Position numbers and translations under genes: made by a program. DNA of 64,000 nt from Stropharia rugosoannulata (lineage: Eukaryota; Basidiomycota; Agaricomycetes; Agaricales; Strophariaceae). Under the pieces are notes generated by a model. That model saw nothing but the letters and a program-made list of their open reading frames with translations, did no database searches and was not told the origin of the DNA. Location: positions 62,001 through 126,000 of the forward strand of contig JANCIK010000012.1 of assembly GCA_028532985.1 (NCBI GenBank), in the 5' to 3' direction. Below are positions 13,806 to 24,000 of this stretch, one piece after another (positions within the stretch are counted from its first letter, which is position 1; each line of letters begins with the position of its first letter).

Positions 13806-14124
13806 TGAAAAACCGCTAAGGCGGAAACACTAGAAGGCTAGCCCAGCAAGAGAGAGAGAGCGTCTTCGAGACGCGTACGAGAACCTAGCAACAAAGGAAC
13901 TCAGGAGCGACGGAAGCGAGAACTCACAGGACAACGACGGAGTTTGGATGTGCGTGTGATTCGGAAGAACTAGCGACGAGTACAGGGGAGCTACCAGACG
14001 ACGAGTGCTACGCAAAAGAACACAGGAAGAAAGGGGGAAAAGAAAGATGATGTCCGATCAAGTGCCCTTGTGCTTTATACGAGCTGTCTCGCGCACGTGC
14101 TCACGTGTAAGGACCATCCTTACA
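13806..14124 (-). repeat. LTR (5' LTR in element orientation)
   Basis: 319-bp terminal repeat matching 7389-7707 almost base for base and followed directly by the CTCTC target duplication. Confidence 0.95.
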
Positions 14125-14129
14125 CTCTC

Positions 14130-15532
14130 TCCTGTCCTTACCCTTTTCCTTCCTTATTTCTCACTTCTATAGTCCCGATGTCCAGCAGGCCAAAGTCGTC
14201 AGAATGACAAGGAAAGATTCCACGGTCTCAGGGAGCCCGAGGCGATACGGGGATACACGTGTTCTAGTAGAGGGAAACGCGGGTGCCAGGAGTTTTACTA
14301 CGCGGGAGATGGTGCGCGTCCGGGTGATTTGCTTCTAAATTTGAACAGGTGAAGAAAAGGGTAGACGTGTGCAGATGTCGGGATGGTATTTGAGCCGGAA
14401 AAAGTGTCCTATGCGCGGGGTCCTGTCCAGATTTGCACCTCTATCCATATATGGGCCAATGAGCGGGGTCGTGAGTGGAAATGCGCAGGCGTGAGCAGGC
14501 GCTCGAGCATGTGAATGGGGAGCCAAGATTAGGGTGGGTAGGTACGACAGCATGTCTTTTGACACTTAAGCTTCAATGGCCGGCGTTGAAAGGCGTTAAA
14601 CAGGGATATTGAGGCTGACACGGTCGTATCTTGGTCGACTCCGGCTGCGGGCGAGATTACTGCGCTAGCTTGAATGTTAGTTTGGAGCTTTGATAACACA
14701 GTTCAAGGAATGCGTGGACTAGCCTGTGTTCCAGAGAGCGCAGGCATAGCACTCGGGGGAGTAGAGGAACATCTGCATGGATGGCGTCGAATACAGAAGG
14801 ATGGGGAATAGAAACATGCACCCTGAGTCATATATATCATATCGTACGAGACAAGATAGACTCTGCCTGAGCAGAATGTTGCTCTCAGTACTATTCGTAT
14901 GCATGTGCCCTCAGGATGCCTTGGGAACGATGATTATGTACAAAGACAACTAGGACGAAGGACTTCCCCTCAGACCACGCTTGTTAAGTAACTGAAGAAC
15001 ATCTATGAGGGATCTAAGAGTATTAATGATCTTGATGTGGTCAGCCTTCAGTTATATTTACACAAACACAAAGAAGATGCGACTTGTACGTATGTGAGAG
15101 TTGCTGATAGGAACAAGCTTTGCGCAACACCGTCAGAAAGCAGGAGGACTATCAGAAACCTTGGCGCATGAGCGCTGAGCAATGGTCCCCTATGTCTTTC
15201 AAACTCCGCAGGTAACTCCCGCAACTCCGTCAACTCATCAGTTGGTCACCAGTGAAAGCAAAGTGAAAGACAAGTCTCAGGCCTCAGGTTTACCCTGTAT
15301 CGAGGATGAGACTTTGGCTCTCAGTCAACGCTTTCACTACTCTCGCTAAATCTGATTTTATATATGTTCTACTTAGTGGTAAAGGTAGAAGCACTACAGG
15401 TTAGTGGTTCGTGTCCGACAGTGACTAGTGACCCCTCTTGTGCCATGAATCACAATCTACGGGTCACGATGTCCATCTAGCCTAGAGAATTAATTGCTAC
15501 TTATAGTGTGAGTGTGATATGTCCTATTTAAA
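14130..15532. other. Intergenic stretch, no gene seen
   Basis: Between the gypsy element and membrane paralog B. Only short shadow frames are present. No repeat, RNA gene or family resemblance was recognised. Confidence 0.4.
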
Positions 15533-16759
15533 TTATGCATCCCCTTTTTCTGTAGTTGCTAGAGGTTGCTGCGACGTCTCTTGAGAAGATTGGTAGAAGT
15601 TGAGTGTAGATGCGTGGTCCGCGCTCGTTGCACCACCAGATGATATCATAAGCTGGCCGACCATCAGCGTAGGCGCCAGTGCCTTTGACAGATTTAGCAA
15701 AGGGCTAAACTGTGGATTAAAAGTAAAAATTACCGAGATCGCCATAGTAACCATGTTTGTGTACATCATAGCTTGATATGACGCAGTATTTCCAGTAGTG
15801 AGATATATGATAAAAAAAATTTCGAGGAGTACCAGAGAGCCAGTGTAGAGTAGTGCAGTTTGGACAACAATGTAGACAATTTGTTTGAATCGTGCCCCAC
15901 TTGGCATGCCTTGTTCCACGGAGGTCAGAATCTTGTGGCATATCTTGTAGGATCCTAAAACGCTTGTCGCTCCAGTAAACAAAGGTGTGCAAATGTCAAG
16001 GATATTAAGCGCATATGCCAGTTCTACTACGGAGGCGTTGTTGCCGCCGTGAAGACCGCCAATAGCAGTAAATGTAAGTCTGCAGATGAAGGATGCTGCA
16101 TAACGGTTAGCAAACATGAGTCAAGTGGAACTTAATCAATAAAGTCGTACCAACTTCCACAAAGAACAGGAAATATAACAGCCACATAGACCAAGTGATC
16201 CCAGTAGCCATGTTGTAACATCTCCATAACTGAATGCTATGAGACACTTCTAAAATATAAATGGAAGTTATAGTCACTGACAAGCAACCCATCCGCAACT
16301 GCAAATCCAGCGTAGCGCAGCACCGTTTGCACCATTTGAACTTTTGGCTCGCCAAAGCCGTTAAATAGAAACGTAGAGAGTCTGGTCTCGCCATTTGCAA
16401 CGTATGCTGCAGACGTCAGCTGCCATATGATGAAGAAGTTGGTGCAGACGATGGCGTTTAGGAGTACAAGAGTAGCAAAGACGTAGTGATTTTTTTGCCG
16501 TGTGGAAATGACTGCTCGATCAGGTTGAGTTAGAATGTCCTCTCGACAGTAGACAAACCTACCATAAAGGTATGCAGTTCCAAGAAATGCAGTGATACAG
16601 ATGCCTTAACATTGAAGAATGAGATTCTCAGTGGCGTGATGAGAATAATGTGTCAGGCTTACCTGTGATTAATGAGTCGAAGATGGTTGTATTCAAATAG
16701 ACATTATTTATAAGCATCTGAGCCGCTACTGGGGGTGGTGATTCTTCAGGCGAAGACAT
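15533..16759 (-). CDS. Multipass membrane protein, paralog B (DUF6534-like)
   Basis: Second member of the three-gene membrane family, 319 aa. Exons: 16759-16663, 16604-16563, 16511-16282, 16229-16151, 16095-15734 and 15682-15533. Introns 2 and 5 are both 51 nt and in frame, so unspliced reading frames run through them; a CTAAC branch site in intron 2 and agreement with the other paralogs show they are introns. Key stretches: ADGLL joined to WRCYNM, KICHKIL, LLYTGS and LAPTLMVGQ. The C-terminal tail is shorter than in A and C. Function unknown; the hydrophobicity pattern suggests about seven membrane helices. Confidence 0.8.
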
Positions 16760-17902
16760 GATATTCTCTGCCTGAAACTACTTAGTTCGACATATGATTA
16801 TATACTCCCTCAATGGGAAGAGAATCCACATATAGCAGCATTTGGTATGCTCCAATCTGCCAAAGAACACAAAAATGACTCCAATGCACAGGCCCTGATA
16901 ATGAAAAGTCATACTGCTGATCGAAAGGTTATCAGTTTTTGTTTGTTGAATTTGTTTCCGTTCATAAATCACGAGTCCTACTGGGCAAATATTCGGCGAA
17001 AAATAGGTAAATGACATGAGGTTTATCGACTATCAGCGTGTAGCTTCTCTCAAAATAATTTGGAAAAAACACTCGAGCATGCAATAATACATCAGCAAAA
17101 GGTGGAAAAATTGATTTCACCTTTTAACTCCGACAACACGATGGCTATGTTTTGTCGAGTTTTATGTCCTTATGGGGCATTATGCTGCGATATTCATGGC
17201 GTTCTTGGCATGAGAACACTTTAGTATAATTACGCCGGATTGTATGTATATGTAAGAGAATATATTTATTTCTTCATCAGGCATGGAATGACAGAAGATT
17301 ACCTATCATATCTCATAATGTCAACTGTCTGATAGTATTTGTAACATATGCATACTCGCAATACTGAACCATAATCCTTAAACTGGTGGGATAATGTACT
17401 GATAACGTAGTGTACTCACAATACTGAACGATACTCATTAAACTGGTAGGATAAAGTATTGATAACGTAGCGTACTCATTCTATAACAGTGTAAGGACTA
17501 CAGAATTCCTGTAGCTAAGCCCAATGTAGTGTTTTATTATCTTACTTGTATCTTACTTTAACCAGCTAGAATACAGTACAATAATGATGAGTCTAGTTAT
17601 ATAATGTATTCATAAGGTAGCGACCATAGCCTGCAAGATAATAATCTATAGAAGTATACTATAACATAACAACAGTCTTCTACAAGTTTATAGGGGATCA
17701 ATACATGATATATAGGTATACGGATTGGAACAGGTTTACGCTAGGTTTTACTACCACACTGAGCTAGATAGATTGTATTTATACACTGGTTACATTTCAG
17801 AGGACAAGATTTTTCAGTCTGGTACGTATGTATTGGCATTTTTTATTATCAAATAGCAAAAGGTCCCTAGAAAGATATCAGACTAATCAAATAGACATTC
17901 AA
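16760..17902. other. AT-rich intergenic stretch with a short tandem duplication
   Basis: No gene seen. It holds a 60-bp tandem duplication at 17353-17472 and otherwise AT-rich DNA. Confidence 0.5.
17353..17472. repeat. Two-copy 60-bp tandem repeat
   Basis: Copies at 17353-17412 and 17413-17472, starting TACTCGCAATACTGAAC and TACTCACAATACTGAAC. They differ at several positions, so the duplication is not recent. Confidence 0.8.
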
Positions 17903-18584
17903 TTATAAACTCACCGCAGCGAACTTCATATGCCTCTTCTGCAGAGTGCGGCTCCCTGGTTTTCTGGAGATTCGTGCGCACTCGATGTCCTTCACGGTTC
18001 CTTCTTCGTCGACGTATACGTGAAGATACCAGATCGCAGTGAACAATTTTCCGGTCTTGTCGTCTTCGACACGAGAGAAACCGAACGCCGTGTAATGGGG
18101 TAGAGTCTCGTCGCTGTTGGAAATGTGAAGATCTTGGCTGTCGAAAACGTGTCTGGTAAGTGTTACCGAAAACAATATAAAGAAAATGTACTTACTATAT
18201 AACAACGCGCCAAAGTCCGTTCGACGGTGTTTCGAAGTCCTTCACGGTGGACTGAACCTTTTCGATTGCGAGTTTCACGGCCGAAATTGCGCCCTCGCGT
18301 CTTTCTTGGGCATTGCGCAACGTTCGTTTGTGGAAATAGATGCTGTACGCGAACGCTTGAAAAGAGTAAGGGTTAAGCATTGGGAAGAGCAGGAAATGGA
18401 GTACGCACTGTTGGACATAACGAGCAGAGATGAGGACGCTTAAAAAGAGTAAGCATTAAGCATTGAGAAAAGCAGGAAAGGTAGTACTCACTGTTGGACA
18501 TGACGAGCAGAGATGAAGACGCTTAAAAGGAGTAAGCATTAAGCATTGAGAAAAGAAGGAAAGGTAGTACTCACTGTTGGCCAT
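17903..18584 (-). CDS. Small unknown protein with triplicated first exon
   Basis: I do not recognise the family. Exons: 18584-18575, 18521-18492, 18438-18409, 18355-18196 and 18137-17903, giving 154 aa in frame. The 5' part is three tandem 83-bp units, each a short exon ending ATGKCCAACA plus a 53-nt intron; translated through, the 30-nt exons add two copies of a 10-residue block (TSSSLLVMSN). Because every unit holds an ATG just before the donor and all junctions are phase 1, translation could start in unit 1, 2 or 3 (18584, 18502 or 18419) and still reach the same body. The body has a charged helix (residues ~30-60), then a beta-rich stretch with IWYLHVYVDEEG and a basic C-terminus. No signal peptide or membrane helix is evident. 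Confidence 0.55.
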
Positions 18585-18605
18585 GACGAGCAGAGATGAA
18601 GCTTT
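18356..18605 (-). repeat. Triplicated 83-bp exon-intron unit
   Basis: Three head-to-tail copies of a first-exon/first-intron cassette. Donors fall at 18574, 18491 and 18408, exactly 83 bp apart, and acceptors at 18522, 18439 and 18356. Copies differ by a few substitutions. Confidence 0.85.
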
Positions 18606-18870
18606 GCGTAACGGACGAGGAATTAAATACTCCCAACCAGCTGACTTTTGATTTGTTCTCGCAGTCCTGACTTTTCTCGCAGTCCTTAGTCTTCAAAACT
18701 TCGTGCCAGGTTTTGATTGAGGCTGAAATAGACGTACGAATGAGATGCAGCAGCCACAAGAAGGGTCAGGGCCATAGGGAACGCTCTACAGCCGTGGAGA
18801 ACGGCTGCAGAGCGTTCTGAGGCGCGCCGGGACGGGGACGACGCTACCTGGCTGCCTGCACGCGTGCGGT

Positions 18871-19490
18871 TTTTGGGGCGCTGGTGAGCGCGGTGCCCGG
18901 GCGCAGAGGCGGGGGTGGGGGCGGGTACAACAGGGCAGCCGCCCTGCAGCCGAATTGGGCAGCTGCAGGGCGTCGGATACGCACGCCAGGACGCTGCGAG
19001 CGTCCTGGCATGCGCTTTTTGGGGCGCTGGTGAGCGCGGTGCCCGGGCGCAGAGGCGGGGGTGGGGGCGGGTACAACAGGGCAGCCGCCCTGCAGCCGAA
19101 TTGGGCAGCTGCAGGGCGTCGGATACGCACGCCAGGACGCTCGCAGCGTCCTGGCATGCACTTTTTGAGGGCGCAGGTGGGCGCGGTGCCCGGGCGCAGA
19201 GGATGGGTCGGGGGCGGGAACAAATGGGCAGACGCCCTGCAGCCGCATTGGGCAGCTGCAGGGCGTCGTATACGCACGCCAGGACGCTGGGAGACGTCCT
19301 GGCGTGCGGTTTCGAGGGCGCTAGTCGGCGCTGTGCCCGGGCGCAGAGGCGGGGGCGGGGGTGGACACAAAATGTCAGACGCACGCCAGGACGCTCGCCG
19401 CGTCCTGGCATGCGCTTTTTGGGGCCCTGGCGGGCGCGGTATCCGGGCGCAGAGCTGGCAGTCGGGGTTCGAGTCCCGGCGCAAGCTGCT
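18871..19490. repeat. GC-rich 146-bp tandem array with internal palindromes
   Basis: Units begin near 18871, 19017 and 19163 (146-bp spacing), then 19309 (shortened) and 19417 (partial). Each full unit has a G/C-rich run and two inverted repeats: one built on GCCCTGCAG..CTGCAGGGC, the other on CCAGGACGCT..AGCGTCCTGG. The sharp GC jump against AT-rich flanks is conspicuous. Long proline/arginine-rich frames across it are an effect of composition. Confidence 0.85.
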
Positions 19491-19496
19491 AGGCGT

Positions 19497-19545
19497 TAAT
19501 GGCGGAGACGCCCTGCAGCTGTTTATTTGCGACTGCAGGGCGTAT
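19497..19545. repeat. Isolated copy of the array palindrome
   Basis: CGCCCTGCAG and CTGCAGGGCG flank a 14-base spacer. This is the same palindrome core as in the neighbouring array, here outside it. Confidence 0.6.
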
Positions 19546-19739
19546 TGCTGCTGTGCAGTACTTTGCATCAGTCCCGGAGCTGTTTTTCAGACGAATATTT
19601 GTGACTGACCTCAGAAATTAAACCAAGATTTGTACCTCCTCCATCTTCAAAACATGAACTTTGCTGAACTACCAATTTCATTCAAGCCCCGCGGCAGTCA
19701 GGAGCGATGCGCGGACTACAGGTCAGACCAACGATGAGT

Positions 19740-20100
19740 GCAGTCTTGATTGAGTCATTAGGAGATCGGAGATCCTTCCCAATGTCCTAGTGCTTTTCTC
19801 TTTAATATGGATATTCGAATCGCTCATCATATCAATAAGAAGCGGTAGCGCCTGGTTAACCAACAGTGTCGAAACGGCGGGATCAAGGCCCTCAAGAATC
19901 GAACCACAGGTCATAATCACCGCCTCGTGGAAGTGCCAATCCTGTCCCTTAATGTTCGCTTCGATGAAGGAATAACTGCGGCGACAATTGTGTCTTGAAC
20001 GGCAGACAAGTGACAGCAGCCACAGACACGTTCCAGACGGGTAACGGACGACCTGTAGTAGTAGTGGTGCAGTTGCTCCCCTCGCGCATAGAAATGGCTC
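19740..20100 (-). pseudogene. Importin subunit beta-1 (karyopherin) fragment
   Basis: The minus strand encodes a piece of a HEAT-repeat nuclear import receptor: FIEANIKGQDWHFHEAV, then GSILEGLDP, LVNQALPLLIDMMSD and TLGRISDL, the order seen in importin-beta of fungi. Upstream, VQDTIVAAVIP is in another frame, so at least one frameshift interrupts it. The conserved TAW before TLGRI is altered. No start and no further HEAT repeats are present. It is a broken internal fragment of a housekeeping gene. Confidence 0.75.
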
Positions 20101-20391
20101 CCTTGCGCCCGTTGAAGCACTGTCGAACAAATTAGTATCAAAATTTTAATACTGGAGTCTGGCGATGGATGTCCGGGTCCGGAGGGCGTTACAGACGTAG
20201 GCCAGGACGTCAGCGTACAATCGGGTACTAGGTGGCTGCGTCTGGCGAGCATAGACGGACGCGGCGAACTTTGGTTTCTCCGAAAACCCCCAACGGCCTA
20301 TCGTTCCGGACCTGCTCAGATCACTACATATGGTTGAACTATGTGCTAACATGTCAATATTCAGTGGCTTAGCCACATGGAAGATCAGATT

Positions 20392-20447
20392 CACACGTCT
20401 TTCCCTCTCCTCCGCAAACCGTTGCGGAGGAGAGGGAAAGACGTGTG
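20392..20447. repeat. Perfect 26-bp hairpin
   Basis: CACACGTCTTTCCCTCTCC.. (20392-20417) is the exact reverse complement of 20422-20447, with a 4-nt loop ACCG. No transposon end was recognised around it. Confidence 0.9.
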
Positions 20448-20639
20448 GGAAACCCGCGCGACAGATTTTGTACGCAGCAATACTTTAGGGCGAGCGACGC
20501 AACTACCGGTGACTTCGGGTCGGCCCGAGCACTGCGGTTCACTGGGCCGAAGGCTGGCCCGACTAGTGCACCTAATCTCGCTGCCATTAAAATTATAGCC
20601 AATTAAATAGTTCGGTGCCAGAAATTCGACAAGATTATC

Positions 20640-20960
20640 ATAAATCTATATGCTTAGGGTTCCGTGTTTGACTAAGCGAATGGTGCCTAGGTGTAGTATT
20701 AGAGCTTTACATATCCAGAACCTCCGTCTCCCCCACGTCAACTTATAGTGAGAGAATGAGAATGCATTGGCCGAAGGTCTTGTAAGGAGCAAAATAGCGC
20801 TTCTGGTACATACTGGAGCGCGCGTCTGAGACGGGGTCGGCTTCGAAGTCCGTGACTCTAACCACCCTGCCATCGTCACCCTCTTCCGCCCGTTCGTGAT
20901 TTCGCGTCTCAATGAGGCTCTGTCAGCGCTGTTGTCGGTTTTTGGGTAGTCATACAACTT
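20640..20960 (-). repeat. Possible tRNA-derived SINE-like sequence
   Basis: On the minus strand, GGCAGGGTGGTTAGAGTC followed by GGACTTCGAAGCCG resembles a tRNA-like A-box and a degenerate B-box. A non-coding body of about 200 bp follows. No complete tRNA cloverleaf can be drawn. Extent and nature are tentative. Confidence 0.3.
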
Positions 20961-21038
20961 CAAGAGCTTATTTCCGGCCTAATTAATCCATTTTGATACC
21001 ACATGAGGAAAAAATTCAAGGTGTTGTAACTCACATTT

Positions 21039-24000
21039 TTAGAAATTGCCTGTCAAATGATTGTCGTCATCGTCATCGTCATCATCGGGGTCACTGGCTT
21101 GCGTATCTGAGTCCCCATTGCTAAGCGAATCTTCTGCATCGTCCTGAGTATGGTTGGTCCTCCTTCCATCGCCAACATCGGTGGCAGGCTGCACAGCCTG
21201 CCGGTGAATAATACGCGCAATATTTTGCGCATCTAAGTCATTCTCCTCCGGGCTACACTCGTTACCTATGTCGTTAGATGACGAGCAGCGGAATTGACCT
21301 CTGTGGCCAATCCCACATCCTAAAAACCGCATGAACATGTCGCGATCAACGAATCTAAGGGCAGCACAGGTAAATTCAAGGAACATGAAGGAGCATAAAT
21401 TAGCAGCTTACATGCCAACATAGTAATAGGTCCAGGCATCTTTTTCACTAGGTGCTTGTGCTTCCGATGTAGTAGTGGTAGATAGCTCGATTGGTTTAGC
21501 ATCCTCGAATGCAGGCATAAGATGACATCCTCTCAGTACAACTGTGGGGTCTACAAAGCCGAAAGCAGACTCATCAGAGTGTGGGACAATTTTGATTTTT
21601 GGTAAATGTGCTTGTTGTCGACCGAAAGGCCAACTAGGGACTATATCGAGCCACCGCACCCAGAGGAATTCCATCCTCCGCATACGGTAGTCGCGAGAAT
21701 TCCTGCCAGTATGTTGTACATTGGCATGAAATATACCGATGACTTGTGCGTACCAGAACGGATGCGAATTCGGCGCTGATTCGGATGACGGTACGATGAT
21801 AAAAGGGTGCGTACGGGGATTAACCGTGTCATATGCTCGACGCATATCATACGTAGTGTAATAAATACGAACAGTGTGAACTTGAAAGATTGTCTCATGC
21901 TCAATCCGAACAGTGAGACGATCTTCTGGAGTGAATATTCTGTCCATGTTTGGGTCAGAGCCATTTGCAAGAACACGCCTTAGAAAATGGTCCTTCAAGG
22001 AAGAGATGAAATTCTGTAGTACGATTTGTCAGTAAGATTAAGACAAGACAAAGTCCAAGATGACGCTACCTTCTTTGCCGGATTATCGGAATCTTTCAAG
22101 ACGAATGTATATACATTTATTGCGTTGTTCCGAGATTTTGATATATAATGATGGTCTTCAAGACAGCCTTGGTCAGCATTGCTGACTTCTTCTTGCTCGG
22201 CAGGGAGGAGTGCCTGCATTCTAACATATTTTTTTCCAATTTGTTGAACGGCATTCTGTTTATTTGTGAGACTATATAATCGTTTGACGACACGATGGGC
22301 TAGTTCTCCCTACAGTCGCTACGTAAGTCGCCGTGCCCCTTGCCTAATCAATAAACGTACCAGCTGTGTTGAATACGAGTCAGTCGTACCATATAGTCGT
22401 ATGTGTTCAACGTAGTCGCCAAGAAAGTGGTATTTGACCGTCTTTAAATTCAACGTTTTGGCTTGTCGTCCTCTAGAAGGGGTGGGTCGTGACTCTATAA
22501 ATTAAATTATAGACAAAATTGGACAATGCTCATGCATTATGAAATTGCCCTGACGACTCACTAGTGAAATTTATATCGGCTGATTCTCTATTATCTGCAG
22601 ACATCACTGCGGATTGGTTAACAGTACTTGTCTGCCTGTTGCTGATTCGAGAAATAGTGGTGCTATTATTTAGTTCACGGCGCTTTCGAGCAGCAATTTC
22701 GCGAGGAAGTTCTGAAGTTGAAAATTCTGAACATGTCAGCTCCTGGAAATTTTGCATTAGCAAACCAAATTCGGTCGTCAAAGATTTAAGCAAAGCGAGC
22801 GAGGATTCAGTATGCATGCGGAGCTTGGCGAGGGCATGCCACTCAGCCGTCCGATAGAGCAGTTTCATAAGGCGGCGGTTATGTGGTTCAGGAAGAAGGC
22901 CTTCGAAGGCAGGTATGGCACACTAAGTAGGTATAAGCCCACAATTATACATTTATTCGTTAATATAGATACCTCATACCTGCAGTAAATCTTCGAAGTC
23001 ACGAGCTGCAAGCTTTTTCATTTCTGATGAGTTTTGGGAAAATGTTCGGATAGTACCAGAGCCAAATGGCGAGATTTGACGATATCTTTAGATAGGTGAG
23101 TGCTATTACTTAATAGCAGATAGTCATTGTACCAACCTTGAATCGAGAACATTCACAAGCGTGTCGGAATTGTTCCCTGCGGCATAAAGCAAACGTATAA
23201 GCTGGGTAAAAAGAGCCTTCCATACACCCAGCTCGAATTCGTGTAATAAATCGACGACCAGCATTTTTGAAGGATTGAAACTGGGTCCTAGTCGCTCAAC
23301 AAATGCGTTCTGAGTAGTGATTTTAACAATCATGTAGTAAACGATAGTCTATGACGCACTATTGTTGGAACCCCGGAGAATTTCTTGATCAATTCGTCAA
23401 CACTGCTGCTATTAATTGCCTTGGCACATTTGTAAATAAGTCTCCGGGCTTTCTGAACCTGAAGGGCAAAATATGTTCGAAAACCTTGGCTACGATTGAT
23501 GATATCGGCGGGACAGCCCAATTTATGTAGATCTGATTTCGATACGAGGCATCGTGGACAAGGGAAGAGCCCATTGTCACGAATTGTAGCCAGTAGGACT
23601 CTATTTGTGAATGTGATGTCAGTTTTATAGACGCAGATCAAGTAGTGATTAGTACGAACTTTTCCGGATAATCGGCGGAGTAAGTGAAAATTCTGGGATA
23701 TACCCGCCGCTCAATCCCATCGACGCACATAATGACGATCCCATATGTACATGCATGAATAAATTCGTCGTCGAGGATGATCTTCCACGCGCCTTGCACT
23801 AACTCACGTCGACAATGAGTGATGATAGACTGTTTTTGAGTCCGCCATTTGCAATGAAAGGTGGACGCAAAGTCCTGGAACGAATCGGGAAGCTACAGGT
23901 GGCAAATATGTGGTGAATAAATGTCTGAACTGAAAGTTATGATTGACAATGGAGGTACTTACAGATGGAATGTAGGCTAAATGGTACATAGACCCTGAGC

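Larger units (their letters stand above)
7389..14124 (-). mobile_element. Ty3/gypsy LTR retrotransposon (chromovirus type), minus orientation
   Basis: Complete element of 6,736 bp. Two 319-bp LTRs (7389-7707 and 13806-14124) flank a minus-strand gag-protease-RT-RNase H-integrase-chromodomain region. Each LTR starts TG and ends CA. The outer flanks carry the same 5-bp target duplication CTCTC (7384-7388 and 14125-14129). A purine-rich tract (minus strand AAAAGGGGGGAGCAG) sits just inside the left LTR, which is the 3' LTR in element orientation, as expected for the polypurine tract. No standard tRNA primer-binding site was recognised next to the 5' LTR. The LTRs appear to differ at about one position, so insertion was recent, yet the coding region is broken three times. 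Confidence 0.95.

Noticed and set aside
19440..19490. tRNA gene
   Set aside because: Only a T-arm-like piece; no A-box or acceptor stem at the right distance.
18686..19608. Long overlapping Pro/Arg-rich reading frames on both strands
   Set aside because: They are by-products of the GC-rich 146-bp tandem array; the same peptide repeats in several frames with no start context or splice support.
23660..23700. Possible frameshift in the Plavaka transposase
   Set aside because: Exon lengths (233 and 241 nt) sum to a multiple of three and restore the family reading YPRIFTYSADYPEK, so the frame is intact.
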